NCBI RefSeq assembly: GCF_001297775.1
Contig: NZ_LIFX01000008.1
Location: 124,079 to 188,078, forward strand
Reading direction: 5' to 3'
DNA length: 64,000 nucleotides
Source of the DNA: Trabulsiella odontotermitis
GTDB lineage: Bacteria > Pseudomonadota > Gammaproteobacteria > Enterobacterales > Enterobacteriaceae
Shown: piece after piece, positions 1 through 10,029 of the stretch
Numbering within the stretch: position 1 is the first letter of the stretch
Layout of the letters: every line of letters begins with the position of its first letter
The notes under the pieces: model-generated
Databases searched by the model: none
What the model saw: the letters and a program-made list of their open reading frames with translations, nothing else
Told to the model about the DNA's origin: nothing
Made by a program: the position numbers and the translations under genes

Positions 1-1186
1 GGGCACCGATAAATGCCACCACGTTTGCGGTACGGGCTTTACCTGCATCCACATTCGCCACTTTCTGGATAATGACCAGTGCGGCCATCGACAGAATGTA
101 AGGAATGATGTTAGTCACCACCGCCAGGTTAACCAGCACGTTGAACTGGCTGTTCAACGACGGGCTAATGGTCATCAGTGACAACACAGACTGCAGGATA
201 ACGATAGCCAGCATCCCCTTCAGCGGTGCATTCGCTTTAGAAACATGGGAGAAGATTCTCGGGAAGTAGCCTTCATCCGCAGAAGATTTAAATACCTGCG
301 CGATGGTGAACTGCCAGCCGAGCAGTGAGCCGCAGCAGGACATTACCATCAGACCCATGATCACTTTACCGACTTCCGGGGTGAACATCTGCGCGAACGC
401 CAGACCGAACGGTGCGGTAGAGTTCGCCAGATCCATGTTCGGCACGATACCGGCAATTACGTTGGTGGAGACGATGTAAATCACCGCCGCACCCAGCGTA
501 CCGCCCAGTACAGCGATCGGCACGTTACGTTCCGGGTTTTCCACCACGTCCATGTTGGCACAGGCGGATTCCAGACCGAGGAAAGCCCACAGCGTCATGG
601 CGATGGACGAGCCCACAGCACTGAAGAACGGCACGTTATGCGGGTTCCAGGAGTTGGCGTACAGGGTCGGGCTGAACCAGAACCAGCCGATAACGCACAG
701 ACCCACAACCGGGATAATAACCCCCCACACGGTCACGCTACTGATCTGACCGGTGATGCGCGCACCGCCGAAGTTAGCGACAGTACACAGCCACAGCACC
801 CCGATAGTGGCCAGTGCAATCTGCACCGGCGACAGGGTGGCACCGAACAATTCGGTGCCGTAGCCTACAGCGGAGATGGCGATAGCCACGTTGGCGATCA
901 ACAGAGATACGCCATAGGTGTAGTTCGCCATAAAGTTACCGGATTTGCCGAAAGCATACTCGGCATAACCGCCCATCCCGCCGGATTTGCGGCTGAACAT
1001 CCCGCATTTTGCGAAAGCATACGCCAGCGCCGTCGATCCTACCGCAGTCACCAGCCAGGAGATGATGGAGATGGTCCCCACTTCTGCCAGCTTGGTGGGT
1101 AACATGATGATGCCGGAGCCCATCATGTTCACTATCGTCAGGATCGTGAGCTGTATAACGCCCATCTTATTGGATTTACCACTCAT
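1..1186 (-). CDS. potE: Putrescine/ornithine antiporter PotE (3' end cut by window edge)
   Basis: Inner-membrane APC-family exchanger that imports ornithine and exports putrescine, partner of the decarboxylase SpeF. About 395 residues are visible from the ATG at 1186-1184; no stop occurs before base 1, so roughly the last 40 residues of a protein usually near 439 residues lie outside the window. The N-terminus starts MSGKSNKMGVIQ and contains the APC-type GSGIIMLP segment in the first membrane helix, followed by many hydrophobic segments. The start overlaps the speF stop as ATGA, so the two genes are translationally coupled in one acid/ornithine-induced operon. Identification rests on near-identity to remembered E. 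coli PotE. Confidence 0.95.
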   Translation of the reverse strand, partial: MSGKSNKMGVIQLTILTIVNMMGSGIIMLPTKLAEVGTISIISWLVTAVGSTALAYAFAKCGMFSRKSGGMGGYAEYAFGKSGNFMANYTYGVSLLIANVAIAISAVGYGTELFGATLSPVQIALATIGVLWLCTVANFGGARITGQISSVTVWGVIIPVVGLCVIGWFWFSPTLYANSWNPHNVPFFSAVGSSIAMTLWAFLGLESACANMDVVENPERNVPIAVLGGTLGAAVIYIVSTNVIAGIVPNMDLANSTAPFGLAFAQMFTPEVGKVIMGLMVMSCCGSLLGWQFTIAQVFKSSADEGYFPRIFSHVSKANAPLKGMLAIVILQSVLSLMTISPSLNSQFNVLVNLAVVTNIIPYILSMAALVIIQKVANVDAGKARTANVVAFIGA

Positions 1187-3366
1187 AATTTTTCCCCTTT
1201 GGTGTCGCGAGGTGCGATGACGTAGCACCACACCGCTTTGCGACCTTCATGTTCCTGGATATAGACCCCTTGCAGTTCTGGCGCGAAGCCAGGCAGCAGG
1301 TTGATACCTTCTTCCAGAGCTGTGAAATACTGCAGAACGGCACCACCCCAGACTTCGCCCGGGACGACACACAGCACGCCCGGCGGGTAAGGAAGTGCGC
1401 CTTCAGCGGCAATGCGTCCTTCGGCTTGCGGCAGCGGCACAAGGTCAACTTCGCCACGAAGGTAGGCGTAGTTGGCTTCCTGTGGATTCATGCTGACGCG
1501 CGGGAAGTGTGATTTACGGAACATCTCTTTTTGCAACTGCTTAACGTTGTGACGAGCGTACAGATTGTGCATCTCCTGACACAGCTGGCGCAGGGTATAA
1601 CCGGCATAACGCTCTTTGTGTTGATTATAGATAGACGGCAGAACATCCTTCAGCGGCGCATCGGATTCCAGCAGTTTCTCGAAACGAACCAGATGCGCGA
1701 CCAGTTGCTGCAACTTGGCCATATCTTCAGCCGGGGTCAGCAGGAACAGGATGGAGTTGAGGTCGCATTTTTCCGGAACCACGCCATTTTCACGCAGGAA
1801 GTTGGCAAGGATGGTCGCCGGAACGCCAAACGACTCATATTCGCCACTGGCGGTATTGATGCCAGGGGTAGTGAGCAGCAGTTTGCATGGATCAACGAAG
1901 TACTGATTCGCGGCATAACCTTCAAAGGCATGCCAGCGTTCGCCAGGACCAAACTGGAAGAAACGCAGGTCGCTGGAAATGGTCGCGGCATCGTAAGACT
2001 GCCATGGTTTGCCGTCGACCATCGCCGGTACGAACGGGCGAATGTGTTTACAGCTGTCGAGGATCATCTTACGGGCATTGACGCCGTTAACCACGCAGTC
2101 CATCCACATGTTGCGGCCGCTTTCGCCTTCATGCATTTTGGCGTTGATATCCAGGGCGGCAAACAGTGGGTAGAACGGGCTGGTGGACGCGTGCATCATA
2201 AAGGCGTTGTTAAGGCGTTTATGCGGAACGTAACGGGACTGGCCTTTGATATGGCTGTCTTTTTTATGGATCTGCGAGGTCTGCGAGAAGCCAGCCTGCT
2301 GTTTGTGAACGGACTGCGTTACCAGGATACCCGGATCGTTTTCGTTCAGATCCAGCAGCAGCGGGGAACAATCCGCCATCATCGGGATGAACTGCTCGTA
2401 GCCCACCCACGCGGAGTCAAACAGGATGTAGTCGCAGAGGTGACCAATTTTATCCACCACCTGACGGGCGTTATAAATGGTGCCGTCATAGGTACCTAAC
2501 TGGATCACCGCGAGGCGGAACGGACGGGCATCGTGTGCACGTTTCGGCGCCACTTCGTTGACCAGATTACGCAGATACTCTTCTTCAAAGCAGTGCGCAT
2601 CGATACCACCAATGAAGCCGTACGGGTTACGTGCAGTTTCCAGGTAAATCGGTGTCGCACCAGCCTGCAGCAACGCACCGTGGTGGTTGGATTTGTGGTT
2701 GTTACGGTCGAACAGCACCAGGTCGCCCGGGGTCAGCAGCGCATTCAGTACCACTTTGTTTGAGGAGGAGGTGCCGTTCAGTACGAAGTAGGTTTTATCG
2801 GCGTTAAATACTTTTGCCGCGTGCTGCTGTGCGATGCACGGCGCACCTTCGTGAATTAGCAGGTCGCCCATTGCCACGTCAGCGTTGCACAGGTCAGAGC
2901 GGAACAGAGTTTCGCCGAAGAATTCAACGAACTGGTTACCGGCCGGGTGACGACGGAAGAATTCGCCGCCCTGGTGCCCCGGGCAGTCAAAGGCGCTGTT
3001 GCCTTGCTTCACGTAATCGACCAGCGCACGGAAGAACGGCGGGCGCAGCTGAGTTTCATATTTCACTGCCGCCGCTTCCAGCTGGCGACCATAAAACTCG
3101 TTGCGGGTCTCGTCGTGTTCGAACACGCCCTGGACACGTGACAGATATTCTGACGGGACCACTTCATCTCTATTAATAGAAATAAATACCGGGATGTTAT
3201 AGCCAGTGGAATTTAATTTATCGAGCATGCCACATTCGACATCTTCGATAGTCAGTACCACGGCGGCTACGTCGATAAAATCGGTTTCAGAAGTATTTAC
3301 AATGCTGCGCTGAGTTGAAAAACAGTCAGGGCAAGTACGGCTAACCGCGATTTTTAATTCAGTCAT
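1183..3366 (-). CDS. speF: Inducible ornithine decarboxylase SpeF
   Basis: PLP-dependent decarboxylase converting ornithine to putrescine and CO2, consuming a proton; works with PotE in acid resistance. The 727-residue product begins MTELKIAVSRTCPDC at 3366; 28 upstream in-frame codons (to 3450) do not resemble the family and lie inside the leader. It has an N-terminal wing domain (about 1-105), the aminotransferase-fold core with SVHKQQAGF around the PLP lysine (K355), and a long C-terminal domain. Length agrees with the family (about 730). The biosynthetic paralogue SpeC is less likely because potE follows and the speFL leader precedes. Expression should be controlled by the leader at 3367-3730. 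Confidence 0.97.
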   Translation of the reverse strand: MTELKIAVSRTCPDCFSTQRSIVNTSETDFIDVAAVVLTIEDVECGMLDKLNSTGYNIPVFISINRDEVVPSEYLSRVQGVFEHDETRNEFYGRQLEAAAVKYETQLRPPFFRALVDYVKQGNSAFDCPGHQGGEFFRRHPAGNQFVEFFGETLFRSDLCNADVAMGDLLIHEGAPCIAQQHAAKVFNADKTYFVLNGTSSSNKVVLNALLTPGDLVLFDRNNHKSNHHGALLQAGATPIYLETARNPYGFIGGIDAHCFEEEYLRNLVNEVAPKRAHDARPFRLAVIQLGTYDGTIYNARQVVDKIGHLCDYILFDSAWVGYEQFIPMMADCSPLLLDLNENDPGILVTQSVHKQQAGFSQTSQIHKKDSHIKGQSRYVPHKRLNNAFMMHASTSPFYPLFAALDINAKMHEGESGRNMWMDCVVNGVNARKMILDSCKHIRPFVPAMVDGKPWQSYDAATISSDLRFFQFGPGERWHAFEGYAANQYFVDPCKLLLTTPGINTASGEYESFGVPATILANFLRENGVVPEKCDLNSILFLLTPAEDMAKLQQLVAHLVRFEKLLESDAPLKDVLPSIYNQHKERYAGYTLRQLCQEMHNLYARHNVKQLQKEMFRKSHFPRVSMNPQEANYAYLRGEVDLVPLPQAEGRIAAEGALPYPPGVLCVVPGEVWGGAVLQYFTALEEGINLLPGFAPELQGVYIQEHEGRKAVWCYVIAPRDTKGEKL

Positions 3367-3434
3367 TTTTAATCTCTTTAATTTCAGGTAATAACAGGTC
3401 CTCAATTTCCCTAATGAGAAACTGATTATTCCGG

Positions 3435-3486
3435 AAAAAAGCAATACCACTCCGCTGATGAATAAATCAGTAGGTTGCTTTTTTTT
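3435..3486 (-). terminator. Terminator-like hairpin in the speF leader
   Basis: A 10-bp stem (AAAAAAGCAA against TTGCTTTTTT) encloses a second small hairpin (CTGAT/ATCAG). Read on the minus strand it ends in a short T run about 70 nt before the speF start codon and 140 nt after the speFL stop. It could act as an attenuator between leader peptide and structural gene; A/T pairs dominate the stem, so stability is modest. Confidence 0.4.
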
Positions 3487-3625
3487 AGATGCAATAAATC
3501 CCGCCAGCCCGGTTGCTGGAAATAAAGGATCTATTCGGATGAGCGCAGTGAGCTACAGGCGTGTGCCTGCATTAACGAGGATTCAGGATGACCTGTATGC
3601 TGAAGCGCCCGTCGTAGTCGGATGA

Positions 3626-3730
3626 CTACCGGGCATTAAAGAAGTGAAAATCAAAGCTGTTACGGTGGGCAAACATCATAATATGTGTTGTCCGCCTTAT
3701 GTGGGGCATCATTCGGTTATTGTTTTCCAT
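3626..3730 (-). CDS. speFL: Ornithine-sensing arrest peptide SpeFL (speF leader)
   Basis: A 34-codon ORF with ATG at 3730, TAG stop at 3628-3626, and the ribosome site GAAAGG seven bases upstream. The peptide starts MENNNRMMPHIRRTTH and ends RNSFDFHFFNAR, differing from the remembered E. coli SpeFL at only a few positions (N5, M7, M19) and keeping the IRRTTHI block and the FDFHFFNAR tail. In the known system, ornithine is captured by the nascent peptide in the ribosome exit tunnel, the ribosome stalls at the end of the ORF, and downstream speF transcription and translation are relieved. The 259-nt gap to speF is the regulated leader. Confidence 0.93.
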   Translation of the reverse strand: MENNNRMMPHIRRTTHIMMFAHRNSFDFHFFNAR

Positions 3731-4011
3731 GATATGTACCTTTCACTGATTAACTGAAGGTATAGCCATTTTATCCAGGAACGCGGCTTAATCTGTGAAC
3801 GAGATCAATAAATATCGATCATTGCAGAAATAATTAGTCACTACTTATGCATATCGCAGGTCAATCTGCTGTATTGTGACTTTTTTGTAAATAGATTGTT
3901 CTTTTATCTATTTAATATGATAACTCACTGCGACAAAAATTAATTTGAGCGGTGAGTGAATTTAGAATGAAATAAAAAAGAAGGTGATCGATGATTAAAA
4001 TGAATAGTTAT
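3731..4011 (-). promoter_or_regulatory. AT-rich kdpE-speFL gap, presumed speFL-speF-potE promoter region
   Basis: This 281-nt gap has no convincing ORF. It is AT-rich and lies directly upstream of speFL, so the promoter of the decarboxylase operon should be here; I could not assign unambiguous -35/-10 boxes. No strong intrinsic terminator for kdpE is visible. Confidence 0.45.
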
Positions 4012-4689
4012 TCAAAATATAAAACGATAGCCGATGCCGGTTTCTGTCAATAAATGCTGTGGCCGTGCGGGATCAGCTTCCAGTTTCTGTCTCAGGTGAC
4101 CCATATAAATACGCAAATAATGGCTATGTTCAATCGCATTGGGTCCCCAGACCTGATTTAACAGTTGGCGTTGGGTCAACACTTTTCCCGGATTATTGAG
4201 TAAAACCGCAAGCAAACGAAACTCAATGGGGGTGAGGTGAATTTCTTCGCCGCCACGGACAATATGCCGCGAGACGAGATCGACCTCGACATCAGCGAAA
4301 TGAATCAACGGCTCGCTCTGTTGCCCTCCGGCATGACGACGCAGCGCCACGCGCAGACGCGCCTGCAATTCTCCGACGCCAAACGGTTTGCTGAGATAAT
4401 CATCCGCTCCGGCATCCAGCGCGGCGATTTTGTCCGTCTCTTCCACCCTGGCCGACAGGACAATCACCGGGATCTGACTCCACTGGCGCAGGTCGCGGAT
4501 AAAGTCGATGCCGTCGCCATCCGGCAGGCCAAGATCAAGGATCACCAGATCGGGCTTGCGGGTTGCCGCTTCAATCAGACCCCGTTGTAAAGTGTCGGCC
4601 TCAAACACGCGCATCTCTTCGGCTTCCAGCGCGGTGCGCAGAAAGCGTCGGATAGCCTGTTCATCTTCAACAATGAGTACGTTAATCAC
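4012..4689 (-). CDS. kdpE: Response regulator KdpE
   Basis: OmpR/PhoB-type transcription activator of kdpFABC, phosphorylated by KdpD when K+ is scarce. The 225 residues comprise a receiver domain (about 1-115) with the acidic pair E8/D9, phospho-acceptor D52 in ILDLGLPDGDG and K in LSKPF, then a winged-helix DNA-binding domain (LTPIEFRLL ... HYLRIYMGHLRQKLE). Length equals that of E. coli KdpE. The start overlaps the end of kdpD by four bases (ATGA), so sensor and regulator are translationally coupled as the last genes of the kdp operon. Confidence 0.97.
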   Translation of the reverse strand: MINVLIVEDEQAIRRFLRTALEAEEMRVFEADTLQRGLIEAATRKPDLVILDLGLPDGDGIDFIRDLRQWSQIPVIVLSARVEETDKIAALDAGADDYLSKPFGVGELQARLRVALRRHAGGQQSEPLIHFADVEVDLVSRHIVRGGEEIHLTPIEFRLLAVLLNNPGKVLTQRQLLNQVWGPNAIEHSHYLRIYMGHLRQKLEADPARPQHLLTETGIGYRFIF

Positions 4690-7373
4690 AGTTCTTCCTG
4701 AAAATCGTCCAGTTCGGGAGGAGACTCCAGCGGCAGTGTAACACGGAAACAGGCGCCGCCTTCAGGACGGTTCCATGCCGAAATGGTGCCGCCATGCACA
4801 TCGACAATCGCCTGGCAGATAGCCAGCCCAAGCCCGACGCCGGGGATCGCCGACTCCTTCGTGCCGCGGGCAAACTTGTCAAAAATCGCCTGTTCCTGCC
4901 CCTCGGGAATGCCGGGACCGTCGTCCCACACATCAAGCAGCAGCTTATTGCCTTCGGTTTTTGCCGTAATCCCCATCTGCGCATGGTGCCCGGCATATTT
5001 CACCGCGTTTTCCAGTAAGTTTATCAGCACGCGTTCAAACAGCGGCCCGTCGACGTGAACCAGCATCAGCGGATCAGGCAGGGAAAGGTTGATATGACGC
5101 CCACCAAGACCCGGCTCCAGCGTTTTTAATGCGCTGCCTACAACTTCTTCCAGCGTCAGCCACTCTTTGCGCAGATTAAACCCGCCGGACTGGATGCGCG
5201 CCATGTCGAGCAGATTGTTCACCAGTCGGGTGGTATTCAGCACATGCTGGCGAATTTCATTGGCCTGCGGCGCATGTTTTGAGCCTTCGCTGGCGAGATC
5301 CAGCGTCAGGATCTCCGCCTGACCAAACAGCACCGTCAGCGGGGTGCGTAAATCGTGCGACAGCGCCGCCAGCAACGAGTTACGAATGCTTTCACGCTCG
5401 CTGGCAAGGCGGGCCTGCTCTTCGCTGGCAGTCAGCGACAGCCGCTCCAGCGCGTTCGCCACCAGCAGGGTAAAGGTTTCCAGCAGACGTTGCTGTTCCG
5501 GGATCATCAACTGGCGCAGATTGCTCGGCTCGACCACCACCAGCCCGTGGGTTTTGTTGGCGCTGATGAGCGGTAAAATCTGATACGGCACGCCGGGCAG
5601 CGTATCCGTCCCGGCTCCGGCGGGCAGCCCTTTGTCAAAGCTCCAGCGTGCGATGGCGCTGTCCCACGGCGTCATGCCCTGTTGCTGTGTCAGCGGCACA
5701 ATTTTCCCGTTCGCATCCGGCAACAGTACCTGGCTGCGGGCATCAAAGGTGGACTGAATAAACTGCTCGCTGGTGATGGCGATGTCCGTCACGCTCCGAC
5801 CGACGGCAAGCGCCTTTGACATCTCATACAGATGACGGGTGCGCTGTTCACGATAGCGGGCAACACGCGCCTGATAGCGAACGCCTGCCGTCAGGTTACC
5901 GATCACCAGCCCGACGGTCAGCATCACGCCGAAAGTCAGCAGGTACTGTACATCCGAGACCGCCAGCGTGCCGCGGGGCGCCACAAAGAAGAGGTCAAAA
6001 CTCATGACGTTGATGACGGTCGCCAGCACCGACGGCCAGCGGCCGAAAAACAGGGCGACCAGCACCACGCCCATCAGGTAGATCATCACCAGGTTTGTGG
6101 CGTCAAATGTCGTCAGCCACTGCGACGCCACCAGTGTGATGATGGCGCAGAGGGCCACCGCTACCGCGCAACCGCGCAGTTGTACCCGCCATTTCTCCCG
6201 CCAGGGGCGGGTATCGCTGGCGCGCGACGGCACATTCGCGGGCTTCTCGTCCAGCGCCACTACCATCAGATCCAGATCCGGCGCATGCGCGGCAAGCCGG
6301 TCGGCAAAGCCGCTGCGGTTAAACCAGCGGCGTTTGCTGTAGCGGCCAATAACGATTTTGCCAAGATTATGTTCGCGGGCGTAGCGCAGTACAGCGCGAT
6401 CTTCAGAAGGATCAGAAAGCGTGGCGGTTTCCGCCCCCAGTTCTTGCGCCAGCGTCAGCGCGCTGAGGATCGCCCGCCGCTGCTCTTCCGGCAGGCGGTG
6501 CAGGGCAGGGGTTTCCACATACACCGCATGCCAGACGCTGCCGAGTTTCGCCGCCAGCCGCGCCGCAGTACGCACCAGTTTTTCGCTGCCGGTGTTATGA
6601 CCGATGCACAGCAGGATGGCGTCGCGGGTATGCCAGACTTTTTCCTGCCCCTGCCTGTCTCGCCAGGCGCGCATTTGATCATCGACGCGATCGGCGGTAC
6701 GACGCAGCGCCAGCTCGCGCAGGGCAATCAGGTTGCCTTTGCGAAAGAAATTTTCAATCGCCCGTTCAGCCTGACCGCCGATATACACTTTGCCCTCATT
6801 CAGGCGCTGACGCAGATCGTCCGGCGGTAAGTCGACCAGCACCACCTCGTCGGCGGCATCAAAGAACGGGTCGGGCACGGTCTCGCGCACCTGAATACCG
6901 GTCACGCCGCTGACCACGTCGTTGAGGCTTTCCAGATGCTGAACATTAACGGTGGTGAAGACGTCGATACCGGCTTCCAGCAGTTCTTCCACATCCTGCC
7001 AGCGTTTCGGATGACGGGAACCCGGCGCATTACTGTGGGCCAGTTCGTCCATCAGAATTAACGCCGGACGCCGCGCAAGGGCGGCGTCGAGATCGAATTC
7101 AAGGACATAGCGCCCGCGGTAAGCGATGCGCTTTAACGGCTGCGTCGCCAGCCCCGTCAGCATGGCCGCGGTTTCCTTGCGACCATGGGTTTCGACGACA
7201 CCAGTTAAAATGTCCAGCCCCTGCGCCCGTAACCGTTGTGCCTCCGCCAGCATGGCGTAGGTTTTCCCCACCCCGGCGCAGGCGCCAAAGAAGATCTTCA
7301 GCTTACCGCGATGGGGGGAGGCGGTCTGCTCCAGTAAACGGTCGGGATCCGGGCGCAGTGGCTCTTCGGTCAT
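4686..7373 (-). CDS. kdpD: Sensor histidine kinase KdpD
   Basis: Membrane sensor kinase/phosphatase responding to low K+ and ionic stress and signalling to KdpE. The 895-residue protein has the cytoplasmic KdpD domain with a Walker A motif (GACAGVGKT, residues 30-38), a universal-stress-protein-like domain (about 250-365), four clustered transmembrane segments (about 400-500), a GAF-like region, the HisKA box ALSHDLRTPL (near residue 670) and an HATPase domain with N and G boxes (NLLENAVKYA, DDGPGIPEG, GVGLGLAIC). Its start is one base after the kdpC stop and its end overlaps kdpE. The domain order is complete. Confidence 0.97.
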   Translation of the reverse strand: MTEEPLRPDPDRLLEQTASPHRGKLKIFFGACAGVGKTYAMLAEAQRLRAQGLDILTGVVETHGRKETAAMLTGLATQPLKRIAYRGRYVLEFDLDAALARRPALILMDELAHSNAPGSRHPKRWQDVEELLEAGIDVFTTVNVQHLESLNDVVSGVTGIQVRETVPDPFFDAADEVVLVDLPPDDLRQRLNEGKVYIGGQAERAIENFFRKGNLIALRELALRRTADRVDDQMRAWRDRQGQEKVWHTRDAILLCIGHNTGSEKLVRTAARLAAKLGSVWHAVYVETPALHRLPEEQRRAILSALTLAQELGAETATLSDPSEDRAVLRYAREHNLGKIVIGRYSKRRWFNRSGFADRLAAHAPDLDLMVVALDEKPANVPSRASDTRPWREKWRVQLRGCAVAVALCAIITLVASQWLTTFDATNLVMIYLMGVVLVALFFGRWPSVLATVINVMSFDLFFVAPRGTLAVSDVQYLLTFGVMLTVGLVIGNLTAGVRYQARVARYREQRTRHLYEMSKALAVGRSVTDIAITSEQFIQSTFDARSQVLLPDANGKIVPLTQQQGMTPWDSAIARWSFDKGLPAGAGTDTLPGVPYQILPLISANKTHGLVVVEPSNLRQLMIPEQQRLLETFTLLVANALERLSLTASEEQARLASERESIRNSLLAALSHDLRTPLTVLFGQAEILTLDLASEGSKHAPQANEIRQHVLNTTRLVNNLLDMARIQSGGFNLRKEWLTLEEVVGSALKTLEPGLGGRHINLSLPDPLMLVHVDGPLFERVLINLLENAVKYAGHHAQMGITAKTEGNKLLLDVWDDGPGIPEGQEQAIFDKFARGTKESAIPGVGLGLAICQAIVDVHGGTISAWNRPEGGACFRVTLPLESPPELDDFQEEL

Positions 7374-7374
7374 T

Positions 7375-7950
7375 TCACTCTTCCTTCAGGGCATCCAGTG
7401 CCATATTCAGCTCATTAATATTTACCACAGATTGCCCGAGAACGCCGACCAGCGGTTCTTCGGTCATGCTCTTCACCAGTTTCGTGAGTTGCTCTGCGGA
7501 AAGGTGGCGCGCGTGAGCAACACGCGGTACCTGCCACAGCACCGCGTCAGGTGTGAGCTGGCTGTCCAGCCCGCTGGCGGAGGCGGTGACCAGTTCTACC
7601 GGGACCTGATCCGCAGCGTCCGGGTTGGCGAGACGCAGCGCTTTCACGCGATCGGCGATGGCGCTGTCCTGCGCCGGATTGCTGACCGCCAGATTGCTGC
7701 CGCCGGAAGCCATCGGGTTATCGGGAGCCTCCGCCGTGGCAGACGGACGCCCGTGGAAATAGCCCGGTGAGGTGAAGTTCTGACCAATCAGCCGCGAGCC
7801 GCGAAGAACATCCCCCTGACGGATCAGTGAACCAGTGGCCTGATCCTGAAACCACCACTGACCCAGCGCGGTGGTCAGCAGCGGGTAGAGCCCGCCGGTG
7901 ATAAGCGTCAGGAAAATCAGTAAAACAAAAGCCGGTCGTATTAATGACAT
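7375..7950 (-). CDS. kdpC: K+-transporting ATPase subunit KdpC
   Basis: Small subunit of the KdpFABC P-type potassium pump, which increases ATP affinity and stabilises the A-B complex. It has 191 residues with a single N-terminal membrane helix (about 6-27) and a periplasmic domain carrying the family segments [18 protein letters not shown] and [10 protein letters not shown]. Length matches the family (about 190). It lies between kdpB (10 nt upstream) and kdpD (1 nt downstream). Confidence 0.97.
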   Translation of the reverse strand: MSLIRPAFVLLIFLTLITGGLYPLLTTALGQWWFQDQATGSLIRQGDVLRGSRLIGQNFTSPGYFHGRPSATAEAPDNPMASGGSNLAVSNPAQDSAIADRVKALRLANPDAADQVPVELVTASASGLDSQLTPDAVLWQVPRVAHARHLSAEQLTKLVKSMTEEPLVGVLGQSVVNINELNMALDALKEE

Positions 7951-7960
7951 GGTAATTTCC

Positions 7961-10009
7961 TCACACCAGACCCAGCAGGGTTAACAGAAGATCGATAATT
8001 TTGATGCCGATAAACGGCACCAGCAGACCGCCGAGACCGTAAATCCACAGGTTACGGCGCAGCATTGCCGACGCGGTCAGCGGTTTGTAACTCACCCCTT
8101 TCAGCGCCAGCGGGATCAGGAACACGATGATCAACGCGTTAAAGATCACAGCGCTTAAAATCGCTGACGCCGGGGAGTGCAGATGCATCACGTTCAGTAC
8201 GCCCAGTTGCGGGTAAGTCACCGCGAACGCTGCCGGAATAATGGCGAAGTATTTCGCCACGTCGTTGGCAATACTGAAGGTGGTTAACGAGCCGCGCGTC
8301 ATCAGCATCTGTTTGCCGATGTGCACCACTTCAATCAGCTTGGTCGGGTTGGAATCGAGATCCACCATGTTGCCCGCTTCTTTGGCCGCCTGGGTCCCGG
8401 AGTTCATCGCCACCGCCACATCGGCCTGCGCCAGCGCGGGCGCATCGTTGGTGCCGTCACCGGTCATCGCTACCAGTCGTCCTTCCGCCTGATACTGGCG
8501 AATCAGCGCCAGTTTGGCTTCCGGTGTGGCTTCGGCCAGAAAATCATCGACCCCGGCTTCAGCGGCGATAGCCGCAGCGGTCAGCCGGTTGTCGCCGGTG
8601 ATCATCACCGTTTTGATACCCATTTTGCGCAACTGGGCAAAACGCTCCTTAATGCCGCCTTTGACGATGTCTTTCAGCGCGATCACGCCAAGCACATTCG
8701 CCCCTTCCACGACCACCAGCGGCGTCGCCCCCTGACGCGCCACGCTTTCCACCAGTTGATCAACATCTGCCGGGAAGTGGCCGTTATTGGCTTCAACGTG
8801 GCGGCGAATCGCATCGACAGAGCCTTTACGGATCATGCGGTTGTCGATGTTAATGCCGCTCATCCGCGTCTGGGCGGTGAAGGGTACGAACGTAGCGTGC
8901 AGTTGTTGCACGTCGCGCTCACGCAGGTTAAAGCGCTGTTTGGCGAGCACCACGATGCTACGGCCTTCCGGCGTTTCGTCCGCCAGCGACGCCAGTTGCG
9001 CGGCATCGGCCAGCGTGCGTTCATCGGTGCCTCTGGCGGGCAGAAAATCAGAGGCCTGACGGTTGCCGAGGGTGATGGTGCCGGTTTTATCCAGCAGCAG
9101 AACGTCGACGTCACCTGCGGCTTCTACGGCGCGACCGCTGGTGGCGATCACGTTTGCGCCAAGCATCCGGCTCATCCCGGCGACGCCAATCGCCGACAGC
9201 AGACCGCCGATAGTGGTCGGGATCAGACACACCAGCAGTGCCACCAGCACGGTGACACTGACCGCCGCGCCGCCCCAGGTGGAGAACGGCCAGATGGTGG
9301 CGGTCGCCAGCAGGAAGACGATGGTCAGCGCCACCAGTAAAATGGTCAGCGCGATCTCGTTCGGCGTTTTGCGTCGCTGTGAGCCTTCGACCATGGCGAT
9401 CATTCTGTCGAGGAAGGTTTCGCCAGGGTTAACGCTGCACTGCACCACCAGCCAGTCGGAGAGAATGCGCGTGCCGCCGGTCACCGAGGCGAAATCACCC
9501 CCGGATTCGCGGATCACCGGTGCTGATTCCCCGGTGATGGCGCTCTCGTCAACGGAGGCGCCGCCTTCAATGACTTCACCATCGCAGGGGATAATATCCC
9601 CGGCTTCGACCAGCACCACGTCGCCTTTACGCAACTCGCCCGCCGGAACATGATCGACCTGAGCGCCATGATGTGGCGCGCGCAGTTTACGGGCGAACGC
9701 GGTTTTCTTCACGCCGCGCAGGCTGTTGGCCTGCGCCTTGCTGCGACCTTCAGCCATCGCTTCCGCAAAGTTGGCGAACAGCACGGTAAACCACAGCCAC
9801 AGGCTGACGGCGCCGGTAAAGAAGGCGTCGCCGGTGAGATGGCCGGTGGCCATGGCGATCGCCAGTACGGTCGTCAGTACGCTGCCGATCCAGACGATAA
9901 ACATCACCGGATTGCGCCACTGGACAGCAGGGCTCAGTTTTTTAACAGAATCGATCAGCGCCTGGCGAACCAGTGAGGGTTCAAACAGGGCCATGGGTTT
10001 GCGACTCAT
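7961..10009 (-). CDS. kdpB: K+-transporting ATPase catalytic subunit KdpB
   Basis: P-type ATPase subunit that is phosphorylated on aspartate and energises K+ uptake through KdpA. The 682 residues equal the E. coli length. Visible hallmarks are the TGES actuator motif (AITGESAPV), the phosphorylation motif DKTGTITLG (Asp near 307), the hinge [17 protein letters not shown], and hydrophobic N- and C-terminal helices. It lies 20 nt after kdpA and 10 nt before kdpC. Confidence 0.98.
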   Translation of the reverse strand: MSRKPMALFEPSLVRQALIDSVKKLSPAVQWRNPVMFIVWIGSVLTTVLAIAMATGHLTGDAFFTGAVSLWLWFTVLFANFAEAMAEGRSKAQANSLRGVKKTAFARKLRAPHHGAQVDHVPAGELRKGDVVLVEAGDIIPCDGEVIEGGASVDESAITGESAPVIRESGGDFASVTGGTRILSDWLVVQCSVNPGETFLDRMIAMVEGSQRRKTPNEIALTILLVALTIVFLLATATIWPFSTWGGAAVSVTVLVALLVCLIPTTIGGLLSAIGVAGMSRMLGANVIATSGRAVEAAGDVDVLLLDKTGTITLGNRQASDFLPARGTDERTLADAAQLASLADETPEGRSIVVLAKQRFNLRERDVQQLHATFVPFTAQTRMSGINIDNRMIRKGSVDAIRRHVEANNGHFPADVDQLVESVARQGATPLVVVEGANVLGVIALKDIVKGGIKERFAQLRKMGIKTVMITGDNRLTAAAIAAEAGVDDFLAEATPEAKLALIRQYQAEGRLVAMTGDGTNDAPALAQADVAVAMNSGTQAAKEAGNMVDLDSNPTKLIEVVHIGKQMLMTRGSLTTFSIANDVAKYFAIIPAAFAVTYPQLGVLNVMHLHSPASAILSAVIFNALIIVFLIPLALKGVSYKPLTASAMLRRNLWIYGLGGLLVPFIGIKIIDLLLTLLGLV

Positions 10010-10029
10010 AAAATAAGGCTCCGTACGAC

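Noticed and set aside
1531-2499. 322-codon plus-strand frame over speF
   Set aside because: Antisense to a complete, well-conserved speF and lacking any recognisable domain.
3367-3450. N-terminal extension of SpeF by 28 codons
   Set aside because: The extra residues do not match the ornithine decarboxylase family, and the frame runs through the terminator-like leader hairpin.
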